DNA of 64,000 nucleotides from NCBI RefSeq assembly GCF_964355755.1, contig NC_092671.1:11855001-11919000 (forward strand). The letters run 5' to 3'. The stretch comes from Antedon mediterranea. Its lineage: Eukaryota > Echinodermata > Crinoidea > Comatulida > Antedonidae. The notes beneath the pieces are model-generated. The model did not search any database, was not told the origin of the DNA, and saw only the letters and a program-made list of their open reading frames with translations. Below, one piece after another: positions 21,660 through 31,721 of the stretch (position 1 is the stretch's first letter; every line of letters begins with the position of its first letter). The translations under genes were made by a program, and so were the position numbers.

Positions 21660-23014
21660 TAGCTCACTATCTTTCAGGCTACATACCACACCGTGCTAAC
21701 ATTATTATTTCAGGTTTCACACAAGGCTTTAAATTGGAGTGCATTAATCCACCCTCACCAAACATTGCACCCTAGCCCACCCAGTCCAAGTTGAAAACTT
21801 TATTTTCAAAGGCATTCAACGAGGCCGGTTAGCAGGTGCATTCACTTCACCGCCGTTCAGTAATTTTGTGGGGTCACCCTTAGGCGTGATTCCCAAGAGT
21901 GAGGTCGGAAAATTCAAAATCTGTCTTATCCAGTAAATTTTGGCATTCCTACAGAAGCCTCAGTCGTCACTTACGATTCGATCGACTGCGTGCTGAAGCT
22001 TATCTTAAAATATGGTAGGCATTGCCTGATGGCCAAAACAGACATAGAAGACGCGTTCAGAATAATACCGATTATTATCTCTTGGGTTTTACATAGGATA
22101 ACCTTTATTACTACGAGGAATGCCTGCCAATGGGGTCCAGTAGATCTTGTCAGGTATTCGAAATGTTTAGCTGTGCGTTAATATGGATTATGAAAACCAA
22201 ATTTAACATAATTGATTCGTCTCATATTTTGGACGATTTTTTCTTTATAGGTTCCACTGGCACAACGGATTGTCGCGAAGCAATAACCAGGTTTCTGTTT
22301 CTTTGCAGTATAGGGGTTCCAATAAAAGAATCGAAAACAGTGACACCAACGACAAAGCTAACAATCTACGGCATAGAGGTGGACAAAGTCTTAGTTACCT
22401 TCTTAAATAAGAAAAAGGCTACGCTCCGGGAGCTACAATCATTAATAGGGCTGTTGAACTACGCGTGCGCAGTAGTACCTGGACGCACATTCTTGCGTAG
22501 GCTAATAAATTTACTATCCAAAGCAAACCGTCCCAATCATTTCGTTAGATTGGGAAGCGAAGTAAAAAAAGACATACAAATGTGGCGGAGTTTCCTACAA
22601 CAGTTCAATGGGAAAGCCCTAATTTTACCCGAGCAGTGGACTGATTCGGAAACTTTAAGAATGTTTACGGACGCGTCAATCGGATGTGCGGAGATACTCG
22701 GCGCCGAATGTTTTGCATTGGAATGGCCCGAGACATTCGTTGGCCACTCAATTGCAGTGCTCGAGCTGTTCCCTATCATACTCGCCCTAGGTGCCGAAAC
22801 TAGCAGACAAGAACATTTTATTTCTTCGGACAACCAAGCGGTTTGCACGGTAATTAATAAGAAAACCGCTAAGGATCCGATCCTCCTAATACTATTGCGC
22901 CGGATGGTCCTTCGCTGCCTGAACTACAATATTATGTTGAAGGCGCAACGCATACCTGGGTCTTCTATCAAGATTGCAGGTGGAAAAAGGCAAAGTCCTT
23001 ATACCCATTCCTAG
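21660..23014 (+). pseudogene. DIRS-type reverse transcriptase / RNase H, decayed
   Basis: Would encode the RT and RNase H that copy the element RNA. Order: an N-terminal segment LAHYLSGYIPHRANIIISGF, then GAFTSPPFSNF and GSPLGVIPKSEVGKFK (about 21660-21930); after a frameshift VVTYDSIDCVLK and MAKTDIEDAFRIIPI (about 22029, motif A Asp present); after another, SHILDDFFFIG (about 22219, motif C Asp-Asp present); then the thumb SLIGLLNYACAVVPGRTFLR. RNase H follows with MFTDAS (about 22659) and SSDNQAVCTVIN (about 22827). The KxPLGVxPK, ILDDF and DNxAV patterns are characteristic of DIRS/Ngaro elements. The stretch 22130-23014 is open for 294 codons. The tyrosine recombinase expected 3' is not visible. 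The end of this segment is repeated at 35971-36275. Confidence 0.85.
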
Positions 23015-23384
23015 CTTCACGCCCCACTGAAGTCCAGCAAGGGCTGCTTCAGTTGTAACTAAATAGAACTTTTTATCTCAAAATAACAGCGTTTTTCCTC
23101 TTTTGCAGTTTCTCCTTCTACAACTCTCAATTCAAATACAAATATTAAAGTGAGAATTAGGAGGTTCAGCTGGGGCAGCTTCTTAATAATTTTAAACTTT
23201 TAACCCAAATCTGGCACGGGATCGTATACTCCAATCCCTGGTTCTGGGGTTCCTCTTGTTTGTCTGGGCGGTAACCCATCGAGATGGGTTTTTTGGCGCG
23301 GTTACCCAGACTTAAGGGGATCAAAACGACATGCTGGGGTTATAGGAATATAATATATAGGATTATTACGATTAATTAATTGTA
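23015..23384. other. DIRS 3' region with compound hairpin
   Basis: No coding. At about 23262-23312, GTCTGGG(CG)GTAACC pairs with GGTTACCCAGAC and encloses a second hairpin, AACCCATCGAGATGGGTT, followed by T6. The same structure is at about 36523-36573. Role unknown; it may be part of the element's terminal structure. Confidence 0.5.
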
Positions 23385-24675
23385 CTAGATGGTACGCTCA
23401 CTTCGCTCGCGTACCATCTAGGTCGTGTCCACAGATGGTTCTCGAATACACAGTAATTTCAGCGTAAAAAAACTGGCGATTTCAAAACGTACCGCAGGAT
23501 TATAAATACATTGTCGTTTTCAGAAACGAATAAATAGACACGATAATTAATGTAGTCAACTAAAATTAAACTTGTCTTAAAAATGAGTCTAATTTTTTTA
23601 TTTGAACTCATTTAAACAAACCCAATTTGTATTTTGTATAGAGTTGAGGGATGGGGAAGAGGATGGGAAGAGCAATTTTTAAATATATTCTTTATCCACT
23701 GAGTAACGAAATATTGTTTTGAATGTTTTATAGGCCTATCAATAATATACCACTAAACACAGTAAAACATTTACGATTTCATACGTTTTTAAAACTGTCA
23801 CTGTTATAGTCGATTGAAATAGTAAAGTACATGTAACGATACACCACTACGACGTTTATATTTTTTATAATTATTAATTAATACAAACGTTGAGAAGCAA
23901 CTGTCAGTAATAAAGTTTTTATTTGTATATTATGTGTTTATTATATCCAGCAGTAGTATCCTACCCACAGTCACAGTAATAAATGTTCTTTGTATATGTG
24001 TTTATATATCTAACAGTAACCACATTCACAGTAAGAAAATTTCGATTCAAATGGCGACCAAAAATGGTTAATGCGTATTTACAATATTGTCAAAATATTG
24101 CAATACTATTATTATCTCAGTTTTAAGTTTATTCTCCAGGGCCTATACATTTACCTACTTGTGTTAAACCAAGGGCTCATACATTTACCTACAAACTGGG
24201 AGTCTGAGAGATTGGAATGTTCCATTCATCGCCAAGCAACCCTTTTGTATAAACATATATTAAATCTATCAAAATAGTATTTCTTAAAGAAAATCGGCCT
24301 GTCTTCAACATTATGATGCTGTACTGGAGCTGTTCAACCGGTTTTCAGCTATTAAAAACAGTTGTCGTAGGAAGAGATAGGAAATTGCGAAGCATCCTCG
24401 TATTATTGTGTGCGGGTATTTTTCAAGATGGACATTCATTATACAGTGTATACAGCGATCGGAAAACACCCTATTTGGGGCAAATCGTTGAACCTAAATT
24501 CGTTTTAATTGTCAATAACTAATTACCTAACTCAAATTAATTAGTAAATAGGTTTACACCAGGTGGTTAAAATCAGTACCGAAAGTACGAACCAACTTTA
24601 TATACCATCAAGTAAAAATTCTAGAAATAACGCGCGATTTTCCGAATTTTGCCCTTACGTAAATTTATATATAGA
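23385..24675 (-). mobile_element. Helitron-like element (copy 1, C1)
   Basis: On the minus strand it starts TCTATATATAAATTTACG directly after an A (24676 is T on the plus strand) and ends with hairpin GGTACGCGAGCGAAG...GAGCGTACC, AT, CTAG, then T. It has 5'-TC, 3'-CTRR, a subterminal hairpin and an A/T target with no duplication: all four Helitron signatures. Length is 1291 bp. No Rep or helicase motifs are visible, so it is non-autonomous. Its short plus-strand frames (24071-24522) have no support as genes. It sits just 3' of the DIRS remnant and may have interrupted it. Confidence 0.8.
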
Positions 24676-25400
24676 TTACAATAAATGTATGCCATGTTCC
24701 GTACTTGTATCAATACTATAATTGTAGACATAGTAAATCATTCTTGCATAAGTTTTAGCAAAACATTTATCCATTTAATACAGAGGTGTGTGCCTCTGGC
24801 CCTTATAGGTTTTAATACGAATGTATGTAGGCCTACTTTATATGAATTTATGTAGATTTCAAAATACTCTAGTTATATAGTGTAGTACGAATTTTAGGTG
24901 ATTATAACAGTCTTAGATAAACTTATGCAATTAGGATATTAACTACGGTATATGATTATATATACTGTGCCTTTAATTGGTGATAATTACGATGTACGGC
25001 CGGCCGTGTCTATATTTTATTGTGTAATAGCACGGCCGATACGTTTACTTATAGCATAAGTTTATCATCGTCATTTAATTTAATAAATGACATTTCCATC
25101 CAATATTTCGTGTACTCGCCAGTCGGGACACAAAGAGGGAATATCACTAATAAGAGAGGATGGCAAGAAGCAATTATAATTAGAAAAACTGCAAAAACAT
25201 GAACAGATATCAAGGAGGAAAGTGGCTGCCACACATATACGATGATCTATTAGAAGTGAGACGGCCGACCGGGGCGGACCCCTCTGGGACTACTCACCCA
25301 GAGGTTTTCAAGTAACAACATATAGAGGGTGCGTGTCACAAAAACATCACGTGACTATGCCATGATCAGTGTCGGCAAACCAAGTTGACATCACAACCTT
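24676..25400. other. Non-coding stretch with two hairpins (C1)
   Basis: CGGCCGTG (about 25001) pairs with CACGGCCG (about 25031), and CCTCTGGG-ACTACTCA-CCCAGAGG lies at about 25282-25305. Both are conserved in C2. The frame at 25020-25202 has no recognisable content. Confidence 0.5.
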
Positions 25401-25556
25401 GAGAAAGTGCGATTATAACGCATGAAACGTTGGGTAAATTTCAACGTAACCTTGTTCCTTCACCATAAACGAAATTATTTTCAAACAATTTAATTTAGAT
25501 ATTAAAGCAACTACAAATTTACAGAATACAAACATTTAAATAAATCTTAAAACTGT

Positions 25557-25752
25557 GTATACTTCTACCTAACCATAAAGAGAGCTATGTTCTTTATAAG
25601 AAACTAAGGATGAATTTTTATATAATTTTTTTTATTTTCTTCTTGTGTTTTTTGCTCTTCTTTTTTTGGCAAAATAAATTAAACCCCCCCCCCCCCAAAA
25701 TGATCAGACAAACACTTTAATTGATGTAGTAGTTAATGCAACAACGATAAAA
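25557..25752. repeat. Direct repeat flanking foldback 1, left copy
   Basis: From ATACTTCTACCTAAC through ACTAAGGATGAATTTTTAT and GATCAGACAAACACTTTAAT to ATAAAACCCC it matches 29128-29285 in the same orientation, with indels. It includes a C14 run and T-rich tracts. The segment between 25401 and 25768 is absent from C2. Confidence 0.8.
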
Positions 25753-25805
25753 CCCCAGTTCACCTATGTATGGAACGCCTCCTCTGCCTTCAGTTCACAT
25801 TTGTC

Positions 25806-26085
25806 ATGCAGTACACACCAATCGTCATGCAGTACACACCAATGGTCATGCAGTACACACCAATCGTCATGCAGTACACACCAAACATCATGCAGTACAC
25901 ACCAATCGTCATGCAGTACACACCAAACATCATGCAGTACACACCAATCGTCATGCAGTACACACCAATCGTCATGCAGTACACACCAGTGGTCATGCAG
26001 TACACACCAATGGTCATGCAGTACACACCAATCGTCATGCAGTACACACCAATCGTCATGCAGTACACACCAATCGTCATGCAGT
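25806..26085 (+). repeat. Minisatellite array, 21-bp unit, 13 copies (foldback 1 left arm)
   Basis: Unit CATGCAGTACACACCAATCG plus T. Variants replace AATCGT with AATGGT, AAACAT or AGTGGT. The order of variants is not the mirror image of the right arm, so the arms have evolved independently. Confidence 0.95.
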
Positions 26086-26427
26086 CAAATATTGCGTAAT
26101 TTATACCGCCACCTATCGACAAAATCGAATATCACGTGACGTTTATTAGACGGCTGTAAAACTAGGCTATTCAAACATTATACTACAGCAACTCACGCTG
26201 TCTACTACTACACCGCACGTGCTTTATGACTAAAATGGCTGGAAAAACTATTAAATAAATCTTGGAATCTATAGGACGTAAAGCACGTGCGGTGTAGTAG
26301 TAGACAGCGTGAGTTGCTGTAGTATAAAGTTTGTATATAGCCTTAGTTTTACAGCCGTCTAATAAAAGTCACGTGATATTCAATTTTGTCGATAGGTGGC
26401 GGTATAAATTACGCAATATTGGACTGC

Positions 26428-26649
26428 ATGGCGATTGGTGTGTACTGCATGACGATTGGTGTGTACTGCATGACGATTGGTGTGTACTGCATGACCATTG
26501 GTGTGTACTGCATGACGATTGGTGTGTACTGCATGACGTTTGGTGTGTACTGCATGATGATTGGTGTGTACTGCATGACGATTGGTGTGTACTGCATGAT
26601 GTTTGGTGTGTACTGCATGACCATTGGTGTGTACTGCATGACCATTGGT
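26428..26649 (-). repeat. Minisatellite array, inverted (foldback 1 right arm)
   Basis: The same 21-bp unit in reverse complement (GCATGACGATTGGTGTGTAC), about 10-11 copies before the nested transposon, and about two more after it at 28934-28970, ending ATGATAAATGTGAAC. Confidence 0.95.
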
Positions 26650-28933
26650 CACGGCTGTTTCATAGCGACATAAAGTAGTGAGCCCTCTATCGGTAAAAGT
26701 TAAATATTTTCGAAATTGAGGGCGCTATACAAACGCGGAAACGATTTGTTTTTATTTAGCGAAAATAATTACATCATATTTAATCAACGAATCAGAAGCC
26801 TTTGGTTGTTGAAATCGGTGAGATTTCTTATGAATATTCATTAGGAATGTCCTGGTTGTTGTGGGAATCGATTTTGAGACACGAAGCTTGAATACTTTGG
26901 TCGTGGTGAGTAGTTGAAATAATGAGATATTTTAATAGTTTTTTTGTTGCTTTTTGTTATGATTACGGCAAAAATTGCACCACGTGTCTGTTGAATTTTT
27001 TAAAGAACCAAAATAAACATTTTTGGGTACTTAAATAGTTGTTGAACCTCTAGAATTAAAATTGTTTTAACGGCAGATCTAGGCCCAGTTTACCACTCAT
27101 TCAAAGTTTCATGGCTAAACCCACGTGTTTTACGTAGGTGGGTGGGCTTTAAACACACTAGAGCCTATACTCAGAGGACTGTTGTATCTAGTTACTATGG
27201 CCAGGATCTGTTAATTAAATAAGTTCAGGCTTTTGGTGTTCAAGAAAAATAAAAGATTTCTATTTATAATAATATACAGGCCTAGAAGCGTACTTAACAA
27301 TAATTAATACATTTATTGAGCCTATATATGGTACGACACGAGGCCTATATAGGCACATACTATAGAGTAGCGCCATATATAGACATCGACTCAAGACTTG
27401 GCCTATTTATTTATGTCATGATTTATATAATCGACAGAGGCAAGGCAAAATCAATATTTTTTTTATTTTTGCATCACGCATGTTGACCCCTTGTATGCAT
27501 ATTTCAGCACCATCACTGCTTGCGAATTATTATTAAAAAAATATATATTTATTAGTTTCAATTGATTGCGTACAATTTTTTTTATAGGATGAAAACCTTT
27601 TTTCCTTGGACGTGTGACTTCACTTGACCTTTCACGAATGATTGCAAACTCAAAATGGAACTGTTTTATCAACTGGTGTTCATGCTTCCAATTACTAATC
27701 CATTCATAGAAGAAAGTTTCAATGAAGTCAATAGTGACTGAAAATAGACACGAGACCGGACATATTTCGACTTTAGTTCATCGAATTATGTAAATTTATC
27801 TAAGAAAAGATTTACGTTAAAATATAAATATTTTGAAGCTAATCTAGATTGTGATGGCATTTTATAATTATTGTTGTACTTGTAGGCCTATTGTTTTTTA
27901 GTTTTAACACAAAATATTAAATTATATTTTTATTAGACTAGAGTAAATATACTATATAAAGTGATAATATGCAATTTAAAATATACAATCAACTGGATAT
28001 TGAATCAATGTTTTTGTTATTTCCAAGTCTACATCTACTTAGTATCATGCCTATCAGCCTAGGCCCATTATCTATATACATATAGGGACATACATAGTAT
28101 AGGTATACTGATACTGTACTTGATGCCTAAACAATAAATTAATTCCTATTATAAATAGGTCTAGCCATACATTTCCTAAAAAATATGGCATGTTAACAAA
28201 TTGTAATAATAATGAAAATAAGTATAAGACCTACTTTTATGTTCAAAACACAATTTTTATATGTAGGCCTAATTAACAAAATGTAGGCCTACTTCACTAC
28301 TATTACTAGCCTAGGTAGGCTACTGTGACCGTGTAAGTCCACCCACCAAGCCTATCAGACCTACACAGTAGGCCTAAGAATCACAAATTGATTAAAATAG
28401 CCATTTTATATGCTTAATTTTAACATAGTTGCAGGTTTGCCGTTAAACTGGGATTTTGCAGGTTGATAACTAAATAGTTTAAGATTACTATTTTCTTAAC
28501 AAATCTCCGAAAAAAAATTCGACGGACAAACGAGAAGACGATAAATCTGACGAAATTTCTGCCGTAAATTGAGGGCGCTTTAAATATTAATTTCGTCGAT
28601 TGTTTTGTATTGCAAGGCCTTCAATAAAGTAGCGATATTTTTATCTACAAACACAAATTTCGTAATATGTTTATTATTTTATGTTCTTGAAAACTTAGTA
28701 AAATAAATAATATCAACAATATTAGACATTTTATTAATTATTTTAGAATTCTATGTATAAATATAAAAGCATTATTATGCATTAAGGAAGTAAACGAACT
28801 ATGCAGCGTTGCTAAGTATCGGCGGTGCATGGAAACAATGAAAAAGTGTTCGAGAACACGCGGCTAGCGAATAAAAGGAAAAGCGCGTTGTAAACACTTA
28901 ATGTCGCGCATTACGTGCGTTGAAACAGCCGTG
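26650..28933. mobile_element. Nested TIR transposon in the minisatellite, 4-bp target duplication
   Basis: Ends CACGGCTGTTTCA and TGAAACAGCCGTG are perfect 13-bp inverted repeats. Subterminal GCGACATAAAGT also matches the complement of the other end (GCGACATTAAGT). TGGT, part of the 21-bp unit, is present on both sides (26646-26649 and 28934-28937). The paralogous element at 38660-39565 is uninterrupted here and acts as the empty site. Length 2284 bp with no transposase frame seen; the 69-codon frame at 27463-27672 has no motif. CAC-ends with a 4-bp duplication suggest a Chapaev/CMC-type element (inference). Confidence 0.8.
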
Positions 28934-29127
28934 TGGTGTGTACTGCATGACCATTGGTGTGTACTGCATGATAAATGTGAACTTAAGGCAGAGGAGGCGT
29001 TCCATACCTATGATCTAGTTCCCTATGATTCCGGTTTTTCTGCAGAGCTCTCTACACATATAACTAATGTTAGGCTTTCTATCAATAGATACTAATGAAC
29101 TAATGTGCTATCTTAAACTTGAGGAAA

Positions 29128-29285
29128 TACTTCTACCTAACTATATAAGAAACTAAGGATGAATTTTTATATGATTTTTTTGTTTGTTTTTTGCTCTCTT
29201 TTTTTTGCAGAATAAATTAGACCCAAAAAAGATCAGACAAACACTTTAATTGAAGTAGGAGTTAATGCAACAATGATAAAACCCC
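29128..29285. repeat. Direct repeat flanking foldback 1, right copy
   Basis: Right-hand partner of 25557-25752. Starts ATACTTCTACCTAACTATAT and ends ATAAAACCCC. It means the foldback sits between two copies of a sequence of about 160-195 bp. Confidence 0.8.
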
Positions 29286-29438
29286 ATTTTACCTTTTTTA
29301 TAAATCAAAGGATGCACAGACGAAGAATAATTAATGCGAATTAATTGTTTAACACATTTTTTTTCTGCTGTCGTAACAACCGAAATGGAAAAAAAATTGT
29401 TTAAAATTTTACGAGGTCATATTTTAACATATTACGGA

Positions 29439-29600
29439 TATCAAGCAGGCGGTCCGAGTTCGAGTCTCGGTTGGGGCGACTTTTTCTCATTCTCACAGAT
29501 TTCCTCATCTTTATCGTTTCAAATTAATTAATTAAATTTCAGTATATCACCGGGCGGTTTCGAATTAATGTTCATTGCCTAATGTGTTTATATATATAAA
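29439..29600 (+). mobile_element. tRNA-derived SINE, 5'-truncated
   Basis: Matches the complete SINE at 29771-29965 from the anticodon loop (ATCAAGCAGGCGGTCCGAG) through the T-arm, GGTTGGGGCGACT, and the body TTTCAGTATATCACCGGGCG to the TA-rich end. The 5' half of the tRNA-like head is replaced by unrelated sequence. The 65-codon frame across it is incidental. Confidence 0.8.
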
Positions 29601-29770
29601 AGTATCTCTTCGGAGATCCCGCCTCGTGAATAAAAATACTGAAAGATGAGGGCGTATCAATTTGATCTCTGTTGCGCGTGCGTACAACTGAGGACTAGTG
29701 CTGTTCCGCCGTACCACGCCGAGAATGTTAAAGAGTCGCTATGCAATCGAGTTTGAACAATACCATGAAA

Positions 29771-29965
29771 GCCCCAGTGGTCTAATGGTTAGGACATCTG
29801 CATATCAAGCAGGCGGTCCGAGTTCGAGTCTCGGTTGGGGCGACTACTTCTCATTCTCACAGATTTCCTCATCTTTATCGTTTCAAAGTAATTAATTACA
29901 TTTCAGTATATCACCGGGCGGTTTCGAATTAATGTTCATTGCCTAATGTGTTTATATATATATAT
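29771..29965 (+). mobile_element. tRNA-derived SINE, complete head
   Basis: The head (29771-29842) folds as a full tRNA cloverleaf: acceptor GCCCCAG with TTGGGGC, D-arm GTC...GAC, anticodon arm TCTGC-ATATCAA-GCAGG, T-arm CCGAG-TTCGAGT-CTCGG, discriminator G. A box TGGTCTAATGG and B box GTTCGAGTC are intact, so polymerase III transcription is plausible. The anticodon position reads ATC, which would decode Asp GAU and is unusual for a working tRNA. The body after the head (TTTCAGTATATCACCGGGCG and a TA-repeat end) is shared with two other copies, which argues for a SINE and against a plain tRNA gene. Confidence 0.75.
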
Positions 29966-29993
29966 CCAAATTATCCAAATTCCTTCACTTGCA

Positions 29994-30025
29994 CTGATGA
30001 AGGGCTAGTGTTGCCCAAAAGCTCT
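29994..30025 (+). ncRNA. Hammerhead-ribozyme-like core (degenerate)
   Basis: CTGATGA is followed by a stem GGGC-TAGTGTT-GCCC and then AAAA where a hammerhead core needs GAAA. Penelope-like elements are known to carry hammerhead motifs. The missing G and no clear stems I/III mean it is at best an inactive relic. Confidence 0.2.
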
Positions 30026-30205
30026 GCTAACTTTTCTGGCTGTTTACTTTATCGTTTTTATTTAGCTTTTCGCTTTTTATTTTTGTATCTCCATTGAGAT
30101 CCAGCCACTAATACCCACAGCATTGTCATTTTTTTCAGTAATTTGCCTTTGGATTTATATATATATAGTTCACATAAAACAGATTATGAAAAATCCTTTA
30201 CCAGA

Positions 30206-30233
30206 ACCAACACCACCACCACCACCACCACCA
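30206..30233. repeat. (CCA)n microsatellite
   Basis: About nine ACC/CCA units in a row. The rest of 30026-30465 is AT-rich with no gene seen. Confidence 0.9.
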
Positions 30234-30948
30234 TATAAAACGCTACCACCTAAAAGACAAACAAAACTGTAAATGAACTAAATTCAATAACACCTAACAA
30301 TCAGTTCACAATTATTTAAGTACACATTTACCAGCGAAAAAGAAAGACTATAAGTCACTAGGCCTAATATAATATTTATAAGTCTCTAATTTTATATATT
30401 TTTTGTATAGGCCTATGTGCTTTTGCTTATTTTGAATTCCTTAGCCGAACAAGGCAAAAACGGGCTGTGCGCGCCTGGTGCGGATCACCTGAAAATATCC
30501 CTGTGTAGGTGAATCGCCTGTTTCAATGAGGTAGAGTGATTTAAATATGTAACTGATTTGATTTATGCCCGTCTCGTATTTGCTAAATCTTAAATAAAAA
30601 AAGACATTCGCTATATACTGAAAAATGTTGGTGACCTGCATAATCATGTCGTGATTTGAGAATAAGTTTGGTGACAATATAGGCATAGATATAGTAGGGC
30701 CTACTGTACATTTTAATTTGTTATGTACAGTAACGTAATATGTTTCACTCAGTTACGAATGGTTCATAGCGGTCACCTTTATCTTCATTATTATTTAATA
30801 TTTTTATAATTGATATAGAGGATTTATTACATTCTGCTGAAAATTAAAAAAATATAAAAAATTGACAACATAAAATATTAATCACTTATTTTATCAGTGA
30901 TACGGTGTATGCATTACAGGATAAATAAATTAGACCGTATCCAGATAA

Positions 30949-31004
30949 GTCGGCCCCGCGTCACGTCGGCCACGCGTCAGCTCGGCCTCAAGTCAACTCG
31001 CGAA
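30949..31004. repeat. Short GTCGGCC(A/C)CGCGTCA repeat, contracted allele
   Basis: Two to three imperfect units. The matching site in D2 (41706-41824) has about six. It is GC-rich inside AT-rich DNA. Confidence 0.75.
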
Positions 31005-31129
31005 TAGATTTCATAGAATTATATGGTTCTCACATTTTAGTATTATTTTAGACTGTTTAATTATTATAATAACGCATTGAATCGACATTTTTAACATTTT
31101 GTTTGACTAATTTTAAGAAACTGTGTATT

Positions 31130-31252
31130 ATATATGTAAGTTGTAATGTTTTATGCTGGACCTTTTGAAAAACAACAATGTTCCCTTGGCGGGACAACGT
31201 TGATATTGTTATCCAGTGGAAATATGTTAATAAATAAATAAATAAATAAAAT
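31130..31252 (+). mobile_element. LINE-type 3' end with (AATA)n tail
   Basis: TATGCTGGACCTTTTGAAAA and CCCTTGGCGGGACAACG precede TTAATAAATAAATAAATAAATAAA. A terminal microsatellite after a conserved 3' UTR is typical of CR1/Jockey-group LINEs. The same end is at about 41965-42069. Confidence 0.5.
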
Positions 31253-31721
31253 ATAACACATCAAATTCATTAGCAAAGGATTCATAAATGTTAACCATCT
31301 TTTGTATAAGGCATCTAATGAGGGTAAAAGAAACACCATATCATCGGCATAACTATAGGGTTGTTTGTTTGTTTTTTATTGATTCTCCACACAAAATGAA
31401 TATGATAATTAAGTAATAAACATATATATATATACAAGAAAGATGTGTGGCTGGTGGGCAAATAAGTTCAAAGAACTTTAAGGCTTACCCACCAGAAAAG
31501 ATACAATAAACATTATCAAGTATGACGAGTAAGATATACATAGTAAGAATATAAAATAAGAAGTAAAAATACATAAGTAAAATAAACAATTTAAAAAGTA
31601 AATAAATAAGAAAAACAGAGTATAAGTTATTAAAATGAATCATAAGTGTTTTAAACTTTAGCATTTGCACAAGTAATAATAAGTTAATAATAATAATAAA
31701 TACGTAGTATTTAAGTATAAA

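Larger units (their letters stand above)
22693..26649. repeat. Duplicated block C, copy 1 (C1)
   Basis: Matches 35971-39565 with offset near 13261. Identity begins at GATACTCGGCGCCGAATG inside the RNase H. C2 lacks 18 bases shortly after the start and lacks the equivalent of 25401-25768. In C1 the match is interrupted by a transposon at 26650-28933 and resumes to about 29006. Confidence 0.92.
25769..29006. mobile_element. Foldback element 1 with 21-bp minisatellite arms (C1)
   Basis: Outer ends TATGGAACGCCTCCTCTGCC and its complement, ending GGAGGCGTTCCATA, are followed inward by TTCAGTTCACATTTGT and then an array of a 21-bp unit (CATGCAGTACACACCAATCG). The left array (about 25806-26085) has 13 full units. 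The mirrored right array (about 26428-26649 plus 28934-28970) has about 12. Inside the arrays both arms continue as inverted repeats (TATAGGTGGCGGTATAAATT-type; GTGCGGTGTAGTAGTAGAC) down to a core of about 50 bases near 26229-26280. CCTATG flanks both ends (25763-25768, 29007-29012), a 6-bp target duplication. The right arm is split by a nested transposon. Without it the element is about 950 bp. It encodes nothing; the open frames are array artefacts. Confidence 0.85.

Noticed and set aside
24071-24522. Two small plus-strand proteins
   Set aside because: Inside a Helitron-like element; the related copies 3 and 4 do not keep the frames, and no motif is present.
25766-26149. Long heptapeptide-repeat proteins (MQYTPIV, HAVHTNR and similar) in several frames on both strands
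   Set aside because: They arise because the 21-bp unit is a multiple of three and lacks stops in most frames. No start context, no composition bias of a selected frame, and the array is an inverted transposon arm. The same holds at 26331-26678 and 38630-39783.
25806-26649. CRISPR array
   Set aside because: Repeats are contiguous 21-bp units with no variable spacers, and the DNA is clearly metazoan.
29771-29842. Functional tRNA-Asp gene
   Set aside because: Folds well, but the ATC anticodon and the shared SINE body in neighbouring copies make a SINE head more likely.
30441-30686. 81-codon minus-strand gene
   Set aside because: Lies in a repeat also found at 39566-39757, where the frame is broken; the protein-like end (YFQVIRTRRAQPVFALFG) has no further support here.
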